Origin: Planctomycetota bacterium
GTDB lineage: Bacteria > Planctomycetota > Phycisphaerae > FEN-1346 > JAACEH01
Assembly (NCBI GenBank): GCA_016935955.1
Contig: JAFGPY010000290.1
Coordinates: 1 to 64,000 of the forward strand
DNA length: 64,000 nt
Reading direction: 5' to 3'
Shown: piece by piece, positions 9,701-15,871 of the stretch
How positions within the stretch are numbered: the stretch's first letter is position 1
How the letters are laid out: every line of letters begins with the position of its first letter
Made by a program: the position numbers and the translations under genes
Notes under the pieces: model-generated
Told to the model about the DNA's origin: nothing
The model's database searches: none
The model's input: the letters and a program-made list of their open reading frames with translations, nothing else

Positions 9701-11498
9701 ACGTCTCACCGGTCAGGCCGTCGGTCAGCGTGACCACAAGCAGCGCCTTGCCCTCATCGGTCGCAGGGGTCAGCCGCCAGGCCGCCACTCGCGGGCCGGT
9801 CACGCGCAGCGGCGTCAGCGAGGCGGGCATCCGCAAGGCGACCTCAAAGATCTGGTCATCTTCGACCGTCAGGCTGACGGTGGTCGTCCGCATCAGGGCG
9901 TCCAGTTCCAGGTTTACGACGTCCGCCATCTCGGCCGTGATCCGCGGCTGGATTTTCTCGGTCTCGACGGCCAGCGTGCCCCCGCCCTGGCGGTAACGGT
10001 AGGCCAGCTTGGCGCCGCCTTGACGAATCCATTCGGGCAACTCGCTCGCGTCCACCTGCTCGGTCAGGGTAGCCCGGTGGTGCCGCAACTGCATGCCCTC
10101 GCCGGCCGAGACGCCGATGATACCCGCCTCGGAGGCCACGTCGGACGGCTGCAGGCGGGGAATGACGAAGCCGTTGATCTTCTGAATGTTCTGGTGCGTA
10201 CGGACGGAGATCTTGACGAGGCCGAGTCGCGACTCGTTGAAGCGGACCCTGAGAAATCGGTCCTCGCCGACGTCCCAATCGCGCACGAACGCGCCGGCGA
10301 CGTCCAGCACCGTGGCCCCTTCGGCCAGGCCGATCGTCACTCCGCGGACGGGCTGCAACTGAATCTGGTAGCTCAGTTCGCTGTGCAGGGTCACGACACC
10401 GGCCTCGATCACGGCCAGGCTCTCGACCGCCACGGTCAGGCGGGATTGCCGCTCGCTGACGCGCAGCCCAATTTCGACCGGGAGACGTGAGTAGTCGTAA
10501 CTCAGGACAGCCAGGCCGTCGCTCCCACCCGCCCGACGCGTCGCCGCGACAACGGCGTCCTCTTCAAGAACCAGTGTTTGGGCGGGCACGAATCTGGCGG
10601 AACCCTGCTGCACGCGCGCCGCTGCGACGCTGACCGGCCGGTACGTGAACCGCCCGGGCAACGCAGGCAGCAGGTCCTCGGCCACGACTTTGATGACCGT
10701 TCGGTCATCGACCTTGCGGCCAAGTCTCAGGTTCACTGTTCGACCGTCATCACTGGCGGACCACGAAAGAACGTCGTCGCCCTGCACGCGGCGTACGGCT
10801 GCGCCTTCAGGAACGGCCAACGAAAGATGGTCAAACGATCCGCGCTGCACGGTGCACAGGATCGTTTCGTGACGTTCGATCAATCCGGACAGCACGTCAA
10901 GGCGGGCGTTGTTTTCGACGGAGAATTCTGTCTCCGCAGCTTCGCTGACGGCCGCCTTCTGCCATTGGAGAGCGAACGTCGACGCCAGAGGGGCAAGGAC
11001 GCTGACCCGTCGCACGTTGCCTTCGGTCGTGTCGGCGGTAACGATGCCTTGCGGGACGGTGACGAGTCGGCCGGAGTCGTTGGGCAGACGGACCTGGACG
11101 GCGATGCGGTTGGCGGGCACGCTGGGCAGTTCGATGCGGCTGGTGCCGGGCGTCGGCGACTGGCGGACGGCCAGAAATTTCATCGTCAGATGGTACGTGC
11201 CGGGCTCGCGGGCCACGAGCACATAGCTGTCGCCCTGCGGAACGACGCGGCCGCTGTCGGCCTGCCAGTCGAGCAAGGCTACGCTGCGCGGCAACAGGGC
11301 AATCACCTGGTCGCCCGCATGGCAGAAGACGCTGAACCGCGCCGTGACGTTGCTCTGGGGCTGGTCATTCGCCGCATCGATGGTGTAGTCGGCCGTAGCG
11401 ATGACATGGGGTTGTCCCGGCATGCCGCTTATCGGTATGCAGGAGCAGAGCGTCGTCAATCCCAACAGCATGATGGCGAGTCGGATGGTCACCCTCAT
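6720..11498 (-). CDS. Giant lipoprotein related to the 1298-aa neighbour
   Basis: The 1592-aa product begins with a lipoprotein signal (LGLTTLCSC, lipobox L-C-S-C), pointing to an envelope lipoprotein. The central part has diverged versions of the same beta-rich domain as the downstream 1298-aa protein, including TLTVQNTRQQFAPIELP, which matches YSMRNLRKQYLELRLPA. Two strong membrane helices follow (around VAIGLACILGLVPAVWLLA and MMLIAIPVLMVLALMM). Then comes a pseudopilin-like stretch (ALETYRGINDAYPDRLDDL), a charged coiled-coil region and a last hydrophobic helix near the C-terminus. The ATG at 11498 is chosen because GGAGGTG lies 8 nt upstream and it gives the lipoprotein signal; a longer open frame to 11780 has neither. 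Function unknown. Confidence 0.8.
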   Translation of the reverse strand: MRVTIRLAIMLLGLTTLCSCIPISGMPGQPHVIATADYTIDAANDQPQSNVTARFSVFCHAGDQVIALLPRSVALLDWQADSGRVVPQGDSYVLVAREPGTYHLTMKFLAVRQSPTPGTSRIELPSVPANRIAVQVRLPNDSGRLVTVPQGIVTADTTEGNVRRVSVLAPLASTFALQWQKAAVSEAAETEFSVENNARLDVLSGLIERHETILCTVQRGSFDHLSLAVPEGAAVRRVQGDDVLSWSASDDGRTVNLRLGRKVDDRTVIKVVAEDLLPALPGRFTYRPVSVAAARVQQGSARFVPAQTLVLEEDAVVAATRRAGGSDGLAVLSYDYSRLPVEIGLRVSERQSRLTVAVESLAVIEAGVVTLHSELSYQIQLQPVRGVTIGLAEGATVLDVAGAFVRDWDVGEDRFLRVRFNESRLGLVKISVRTHQNIQKINGFVIPRLQPSDVASEAGIIGVSAGEGMQLRHHRATLTEQVDASELPEWIRQGGAKLAYRYRQGGGTLAVETEKIQPRITAEMADVVNLELDALMRTTTVSLTVEDDQIFEVALRMPASLTPLRVTGPRVAAWRLTPATDEGKALLVVTLTDGLTGETSLVLEATRTVDYGLPLTIGSIDLPAAQRISGRVVIVPQADLKLGVVDVQSLREASVAMRRAGEGRSPAARAVQRVATTARSLHYDFTTPWSATLRVDPLTPLVAVVADTLLKIGQGEIGAVTLLTCTIQEAGVSVLHVQLPPWAVNSWIDGDDISGRRLDPETNTWTITLATRRKGLHTLRVTYDRLIDRDASEVAHEEPRVVEAASHKGILRVGKQSDHVDVTVTPSGHARAIETVAETASGGLPLVRAIEYSGQAPRDWGLSLKMAQLGEADVLKIQASDCLLQTMINRDGMAVTFMTLTVQNTRQQFAPIELPDSRQLWGAYVDGRPVKPVEGDRPDTYRIPLLQRGARDEAFELTVVYTEQLPALEGRTVDLALKTPPVEVATGSMGWEVFMPPGYALRSDLVGDEGNMRMVIRPPDADVPVTDQMLGPDSQRWRQVWPVVRPIVEVARVVAIGLACILGLVPAVWLLARYGPRLFHRTAASGGRAVRFVQMRPALKWAAVMMLIAIPVLMVLALMMPAGLRWSGEMWEKRAEDSAVALSPLSVSASKAEHDLIIVGDALETYRGINDAYPDRLDDLTRAKLVDPDVVERLQQKGVEYFGRSLNAWASGGDTTGAQQNKDGVLLAGKDRHGYNILRPGNELQYVEEGDRRQLATELYRQGDVGNAIIEEDLRPTDEELKTYSESYRKGKMLGGKSRTRQDMNLLTQEAQRRMKRAEERYGSALEGGPVGQTRLGARVTRSTGGVETQGQPAAGAAEAPAPSGSDFTFKADTDKLNAFKDQAAGVLREAQKAANVKETKVLEDGKLELEKRIAADIRGSGEAPGDLPASTSDEQASSRTPEFMGTTARRPESGKPTKPQNGTDGPQEESEQQDGQARPAERATAQPDGGWRPWEAGGVELVSLAPVEQGRTRGSLPIGLQLPESGQLPYMFSRIGRGFSGGDMGHFRVQAVRSGSGYTVYTVAGLAVAGLLATAVRHASRQLHRGRRTAA

Positions 11499-11671
11499 AG
11501 CCGCACCTCCATAGCTGTAGAATTGGACGCTGTAACACCCGGAAGGTTTCCGGATTCCGTTTCGGAACCGAACGTCCGGACGTTGCCGCCTGGGCGAAAC
11601 GGACCGGGAGGTGGTGTCCTGCGGCAGGATGCAGGCGTGTTGCGCTAAGCGAGGTGGGCCGTAAGCGGCTG

Positions 11672-12415
11672 CTACTGCGTTACTTCCACCGAGGCGGCGG
11701 GATCGAAGGGATTGGTTCTGACGGCCAGCGAGAACAGGTAGGGGTAGTCGCTCCGCAGGTGGCGCATGTAGGCCAGCCACTGAACGATGAGCCGTCCGTA
11801 GGCCCGGCGAATGTCGCCTTGCAGGTGGGCGGCGTCGGTTTCGGTCAGGTGGTTGACGTCGCGGCGGTTGACCAGTTCCTCGGTCAGGTGGAAGACGGCC
11901 CAGAGCAGATCGGTGAACTCCTCGTGCTCCAGGAGGTTGGGATTTTCGAGCAGGCCCAGCAGAAACGTGCGGCGGGAGGTCAAGTATTCCCGCAACACGT
12001 TGAGGTCGGCCCGTCCAACATTGGGCTCGCCGTCATAGCCCTGGAACAGGCAGGCCAGGCGGCGCAGCTCGGCGTCGGTCGTCCGGGCGGTCACCTTGAT
12101 CTGCCCGGCCAGTTCCCCGGCCTTCGGGTCGAGATCGCGGAAGTGGCGAATCAGGCCCGTGCCGACCTCGCTGAAGAAGGCCCCGACCACCATGTTGAGT
12201 TTGCCGAGCATGGCCAGCTTCTCACGGTGGTGAAGCACGCGGTGGATGATCAACGTGACCACCAAGACTTCGATCGGCACAAAGGCCAGTTCGTGGAGCA
12301 TGAACATGAAGATGTGGTGGGCGTCCCGGAAGATGGCGTAGTGCACGGCGTACACAAGGACCGAGAGCAGCACCAGGGCCACGGCGGCCTCGATCTGCCA
12401 GCGAGAAAGCTTCAT
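11672..12415 (-). CDS. Membrane protein of unknown function at the end of the zinc operon
   Basis: A 247-aa protein with two N-terminal hydrophobic helices (AAVALVLLSVLVYAVHYAIF and FMLHELAFVPIEVLVVTLII), then a long soluble alpha-helical C-terminal part rich in Arg, Glu and Leu (for example REYLTSRRTFLLGLLENP). I do not recognise the family. The ATG at 12415 has GGGAG 9 nt upstream; an ATG two codons earlier has only 3 nt spacing. It starts 44 nt after znuB and reads in the same direction, so it is probably co-transcribed with the zinc importer. His residues in the helices (HHIF, HELAF, HRVLHHR) could bind metal, but this is speculation. Confidence 0.75.
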   Translation of the reverse strand: MKLSRWQIEAAVALVLLSVLVYAVHYAIFRDAHHIFMFMLHELAFVPIEVLVVTLIIHRVLHHREKLAMLGKLNMVVGAFFSEVGTGLIRHFRDLDPKAGELAGQIKVTARTTDAELRRLACLFQGYDGEPNVGRADLNVLREYLTSRRTFLLGLLENPNLLEHEEFTDLLWAVFHLTEELVNRRDVNHLTETDAAHLQGDIRRAYGRLIVQWLAYMRHLRSDYPYLFSLAVRTNPFDPAASVEVTQ

Positions 12416-12459
12416 GCGCATGCACTCCCTGTCGCGTGTGCGGACGGCCGCTGCACGTG

Positions 12460-13308
12460 TTAGCGTCCGCCTCTTCTTAGAATGGCCTTGCCGACCGTCA
12501 CCACCAGGTACGCCGCCCCGGCCAGCAGGATGATGGTGGCCCCGGCGGGTAGGTCGGGCCCGTAGCTGAGGGCCAGACCGCCGACACTGCAGGCGGCGCT
12601 GACGAGAACGGCCAAAAGCATGTTCTGCCAGAGAGTCTTGGCGAACTGGCCCGCGATGGCCGCAGGCAACGTCAGCAGCGCAATTGTCATGACGATGCCG
12701 ACGACCGTCACCAGGAGCACGACCGTCAGGGCCGTCAGGCAGAGCAGCAGCAGGTAGAACAGTTCGACGTTGACGCCGCGGAGACGGGCGAATTCCTCGT
12801 CGAAACAGACGGCCATCAGTTCATGGTAGAACAGCACCGCGATGCCCGCCACGACGACGTCGAGCACGGCGATGAGCATGAGGTCGTCCACGCGAACCAT
12901 GAGGATGTTGCCGAACAGGTAGCTCATCAGGTTGGTGCTGTAGCCGGGCGTGGCCCAGATGAAGAGCAGTCCCGCCGCCATGCCGACCGCCCACAGGGCG
13001 CCGATGACGGTGTCCTCGCGCTGCCGGGCTCGCAGACTGACCAGGCCGATGATCAGCGCCGCCACAACCGCCGCCATCACGGCCCCGTGCAGCGGCTCAA
13101 TGAACTCCAGGCCGTAGCGGTGCTTCAACCAGACGGCGGCGCCCATGCCGCCAAGAACGCAGTGAGCGATGCCGCCGGCCAGATAGCTGATACGCCGCAC
13201 GACAACGTACGTGCCGACCACGCCGCTCGAGACGCTGACCAGCAGTGCCGCCACAACGGCGTGCTGCATCAACGGGTAGCTGCGGACGGCTTCTAGGAAT
13301 TCGGACAC
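12460..13308 (-). CDS. znuB: Zinc/manganese-type ABC transporter permease
   Basis: A 282-aa integral membrane permease of the ABC-3 (ZnuB/TroC/MntB) family, with about eight hydrophobic segments throughout and the family-typical stretch GTYVVVRRISYLAGGIAHCVLGG near the N-terminus. It forms the membrane channel for Zn2+ (or Mn2+) delivered by the binding protein encoded upstream. GTG at 13308 is chosen as start because AGGAGG lies just upstream; it overlaps the end of znuC by 16 nt, indicating translational coupling. The open frame extends 70 codons further into znuC, but that part has no permease character. Metal specificity is inferred from the His-rich ZnuA-like partner. Confidence 0.92.
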   Translation of the reverse strand: MSEFLEAVRSYPLMQHAVVAALLVSVSSGVVGTYVVVRRISYLAGGIAHCVLGGMGAAVWLKHRYGLEFIEPLHGAVMAAVVAALIIGLVSLRARQREDTVIGALWAVGMAAGLLFIWATPGYSTNLMSYLFGNILMVRVDDLMLIAVLDVVVAGIAVLFYHELMAVCFDEEFARLRGVNVELFYLLLLCLTALTVVLLVTVVGIVMTIALLTLPAAIAGQFAKTLWQNMLLAVLVSAACSVGGLALSYGPDLPAGATIILLAGAAYLVVTVGKAILRRGGR

Positions 13309-14069
13309 GCCGCTCCTCCGTCCATGCCATCGTGGTTGCCGTGGCGAACCATGCGCAGGTTGCCGCCATAGACCTCGGCGATCAGGTCGCCCGTCAGTTC
13401 CTGCGTGGGATGGACCCAGACGCGACGGTTCACGCAGACGACCGTCTTGACGCAGTGAGTAACGAACCCCACGTCGTGTGAGACCGTGACCACAGCCACG
13501 TGACGGTTGAGCCGGCACAACAGGTGATGAATCTCGCCTTCAATCACGACGTCGAGGTTGGCCATCGGCTCGTCGAAGAGAAGCAACTCGGGATCGCCGA
13601 CCAGAGCGCGAGCGATGAGCACGCGCTGCCGCTGGCCGCCGGACAACTCGGCGAATGGCCGGCGGGCCATGTTTCCAAGCTCCACCTCGCCAAGGGCCTT
13701 CGCGGCGGCGTGCTTGTCGTTGCGACCGAACGGCCCCCATCGCCGCCCCTTGCGCAGTCGCCCCATGAGCACCACGTCGAGAACACGCACGGGGAAACGC
13801 GGATCAACGTACGCGTGCTGCGGCATGTAGCCGATGCGAGCCCGGGCCGCCTCGGGGTCCTGGCCGAAGATCCGCACCGTGCCGCGCGACGGACGCAGCA
13901 GCCCGAGCATCAGTCTCAGGAGTGTCGTCTTGCCGCCGCCGTTCGGACCGAGCACGGTCACGAAATCGCGCGGCGTGATGGCCAGATTGACGTCCTCCAG
14001 CACCGGTTGCCCGTTGTAGCTGAATGTGACGCCCTTCATCTGGATGATCGGTTCATCTGCTGCGGTCAT
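13293..14069 (-). CDS. znuC: Zinc/manganese-type ABC transporter ATP-binding protein
   Basis: A 258-aa ABC ATPase energising zinc uptake. Walker A is GPNGGGKTTLLR (about residues 41-52), the Q-loop lies in IGYMPQHAYVDPRFP, the signature is LSGGQRQRVLIARAL, Walker B is LLLFDEPMANLD, and the switch His is in VTVSHD. YMPQ and VDPRFPV are typical of the ZnuC/MntB ATPases. The gene overlaps the 3' end of znuA by 17 nt and the start of znuB by 16 nt, so the three are coupled. No strong SD precedes the ATG, in keeping with coupling. Confidence 0.94.
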   Translation of the reverse strand: MTAADEPIIQMKGVTFSYNGQPVLEDVNLAITPRDFVTVLGPNGGGKTTLLRLMLGLLRPSRGTVRIFGQDPEAARARIGYMPQHAYVDPRFPVRVLDVVLMGRLRKGRRWGPFGRNDKHAAAKALGEVELGNMARRPFAELSGGQRQRVLIARALVGDPELLLFDEPMANLDVVIEGEIHHLLCRLNRHVAVVTVSHDVGFVTHCVKTVVCVNRRVWVHPTQELTGDLIAEVYGGNLRMVRHGNHDGMDGGAACPNS

Positions 14070-15051
14070 GATTCGTGTTGTCCGATGGTTTCAAGGCGCT
14101 GCCAATCTTCTCGGCCATGACAGTCAGGTTGGCCAGGTAGTCGCGAGCCAGCGGATCGAGCGGCACGACCGCGCCGCCGATACTTCGAGCGACTGTCTCG
14201 GCGGCCGTCGTCGAAAACTGTGGCTGCACGAAGATGACCTTGACGCCGGCCTTGCGGGCCTTCTCGATCAGTTCGACAAGCTGCCTGGCGCTGGGCTCCT
14301 TGCCTTCGACTTCGACCGGCACCTGCCGCAACCCGTATGCATCGCCGAAGTAGCCGTAGGCCGGATGAAAGACAAAGAATTCGCTGCCCTTAAGCGGCGA
14401 CAAGGCCTCCGCGACCTTGCGGTCCACGTCGTCGAGGTCGCTCTCGAACCGCTTCAGGTTGTCACGGTACTCGGATTCGTGCGCCGGATCAAGCCGCACA
14501 AGTTCGTCACAGATGGTTCGGGCCTGAATCTTGACCAGCCGCGGGCTAAGCCAGATATGCGGATCGGTTCCCTTCTGTTCCTCCGGCTTCTCGCTCTCAC
14601 CCGCATTGCCGTGTGTATCGTGATCATCCTCGGCGTCTTCGCCGTGCTCGGCGTGATGGTGGTGCGAGTGTTCCATAACGCGCAGCGTGATTCCCTTTCG
14701 CGTGTCGACAATGTGCAGGTTGGGCATCGTGGCGGCGATCTTCTTCAGCAGCGATTCCTCGAAGGGCACGCCGATGCGGAAGAACGCTCGCGCTGCGGCC
14801 AGCCGGACCATCTGTTTCGGCATGAGCTCGTAAGTCTCCGGCGACTGTCCGGGGCCGACCATGACGTCGACCTGCACACGCTCGCCGCCCACACGCTCGA
14901 CGAAGCAGGCCTGCGGCAGGATGCTGACAAAGACATGCACCTTCTGCTCGGGCGACGGCGATTCCTCGTCCGCCGCCAGACACCGCCCGGCTGTCATCGG
15001 CAGTAGCGCCATGACGCCAATCGCGATCGCCAGCACCGTTCGACGCCTCAT
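14053..15051 (-). CDS. znuA: Zinc ABC transporter substrate-binding protein (ZnuA/TroA family)
   Basis: A 332-aa periplasmic metal-binding protein. It has a signal peptide (MRRRTVLAIAIGVMALLPM, cleavage near CLAADE), then the TroA fold. A His/Asp/Glu-rich loop at about residues 127-150 (MEHSHHHHAEHGEDAEDDHD) is the hallmark of zinc-specific ZnuA proteins. DPHIWLSP at about 163-170 contributes a conserved metal-ligand His, and HPAYGYF a further one. GGAGGTGAGGT lies directly before the ATG. It follows the ribbon-helix-helix regulator by 53 nt and overlaps znuC, heading the transporter part of the operon. Confidence 0.94.
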   Translation of the reverse strand: MRRRTVLAIAIGVMALLPMTAGRCLAADEESPSPEQKVHVFVSILPQACFVERVGGERVQVDVMVGPGQSPETYELMPKQMVRLAAARAFFRIGVPFEESLLKKIAATMPNLHIVDTRKGITLRVMEHSHHHHAEHGEDAEDDHDTHGNAGESEKPEEQKGTDPHIWLSPRLVKIQARTICDELVRLDPAHESEYRDNLKRFESDLDDVDRKVAEALSPLKGSEFFVFHPAYGYFGDAYGLRQVPVEVEGKEPSARQLVELIEKARKAGVKVIFVQPQFSTTAAETVARSIGGAVVPLDPLARDYLANLTVMAEKIGSALKPSDNTNHDRSR

Positions 15052-15104
15052 ACCTCACCTCCGCGCGCAGCACATCGTGTCGTTGTCGTCAATGTTTCCA
15101 CCGT

Positions 15105-15383
15105 TCAGACGCACTTCTTGCCGGACGCATGGGACAGGCAGACCAAGTGAGTCTCGTGGCACGTGCCGCATTGTTCGATCGCGTGGTCGGCCGCGAAATC
15201 GTTCCAGTGGCTCTTCTGACTGGCCGTCAGAAGCCCCGTGCCGTTGCACAGCGGACAGGTATTGTCCAAGGCCGCAAGCACAGCCGCCCGGATGAACGCC
15301 GAACGATTCGGCAGCCCCTTCATGGCCTCGGTCAGGGAGGCATCGGCCTTGAAGGTCACAATTTCAGCCTTCTTCCTCGGCAT
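15105..15383 (-). CDS. Ribbon-helix-helix protein with Cys/His cluster, candidate zinc-responsive regulator
   Basis: A 92-aa protein. Residues 1-40 look like a CopG/Arc-type ribbon-helix-helix DNA-binding domain (EIVTFKADASLTEAMKGL then NRSAFIRAAVLAAL). The rest carries a dense potential metal site: C43 and C46 (CPLC), C72, C75, H76 and H79 (CGTCHETH), C82, H85 and C91. The ATG at 15383 has GGAGGA upstream. It is the first gene of the znu operon, and two GTRTTAC half-sites spaced by 10 bp overlap its promoter. The simplest reading is an autoregulatory zinc sensor of the operon, a job usually done by Fur-type Zur. The domain assignment is from pattern recognition; regulation is inference. Confidence 0.75.
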   Translation of the reverse strand: MPRKKAEIVTFKADASLTEAMKGLPNRSAFIRAAVLAALDNTCPLCNGTGLLTASQKSHWNDFAADHAIEQCGTCHETHLVCLSHASGKKCV

Positions 15384-15429
15384 AACGGTACATCCTCCAT
15401 GGGCGACGAAACCCGTAAGCACAACCTAT

Positions 15430-15458
15430 AGTATTACATTGTGTTACCGCCGTGTCAA
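15430..15458 (-). promoter_or_regulatory. Promoter with tandem half-sites ahead of the regulator-znu operon
   Basis: Read on the minus strand, a perfect -35 TTGACA (15458-15453) is followed after 17 nt by AATACT (15435-15430); TACTAT with a 19-nt gap is an alternative. The start codon at 15383 is about 45 nt downstream. On the plus strand GTATTAC (15431-15437) and GTGTTAC (15441-15447) are direct repeats exactly one helical turn apart, covering the -10 and spacer. Tandem half-sites suit a ribbon-helix-helix repressor. Confidence 0.55.
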
Positions 15459-15470
15459 GGCTTCACCGGT

Positions 15471-15596
15471 TCACATGCCGCCGTCCACCCAGCCGCCCTT
15501 GCATGGGAATTTCGCACGTTTGGCCAGGCCCTGCACGGAAGCATCCTGGATGTTAATGGCTATCTGGCAATGGTTTATGTACTCCGGATTGCACAT
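15471..15596 (-). CDS. Possible small Cys-rich protein upstream of the znu regulator
   Basis: An open frame of 41 codons from ATG at 15596 encodes MCNPEYINHCQIAINIQDA followed by a tail with KFPCKGGW. The composition (three Cys, Asn and Ile where the surrounding shadow frames are Arg/Pro-rich) looks protein-like, and the frame stays open upstream with further Cys (SCRCGNH). No good SD is visible. It lies just upstream of the znu promoter. It could be a real small protein, the end of a degraded gene, or chance. Confidence 0.25.
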   Translation of the reverse strand: MCNPEYINHCQIAINIQDASVQGLAKRAKFPCKGGWVDGGM

Positions 15597-15679
15597 TGCG
15601 GCAGCATCCGTATGGTTTCCACAGCGGCAACTGAATGCGGGGTCGGTCCATCCCGTCTGAACGATTAGAGGTAAGGCCC

Positions 15680-15853
15680 ATGACCACGGACGACGACAAC
15701 GTACATCTTCTGCAGGTCTTCGCAAGGGCCCTTGCCGACAGTCTGCCCAAACGCCCGGCCCGCGCCCGGCCGACGCCACCCAGAGATGGGGCACACACAC
15801 CCGGCGGACGGCAGGACGCCGATACCGTGCCGAAAGAGGACTACCTGCACTGA
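15680..15853 (+). CDS. Possible small hypothetical protein (57 aa)
   Basis: ATG at 15680 is preceded by AGAGGTAAGG, a plausible SD. The 57-aa product starts MTTDDDNVHLLQVFARALAD, an amphipathic helix, followed by a Pro/Arg-rich tail ending in KEDYLH. It stands alone on the plus strand, converging on the polyferredoxin gene with 18 nt between the stops. No family recognised; it may be spurious. Confidence 0.4.
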   Translation: MTTDDDNVHLLQVFARALADSLPKRPARARPTPPRDGAHTPGGRQDADTVPKEDYLH

Positions 15854-15871
15854 GCGGCCGCACCGCGAGAC

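Larger units (their letters stand above)
15384..15871. other. Sparse region between the znu operon and the polyferredoxin gene
   Basis: Almost 490 bases without a firmly supported gene. It holds the znu promoter and half-sites (15430-15458), a possible Cys-rich minus-strand frame (15471-15596) and a possible 57-aa plus-strand gene (15680-15853). Base composition around 15540-15610 is visibly more AT-rich than the flanks. I see no RNA gene or mobile-element ends. Confidence 0.5.
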
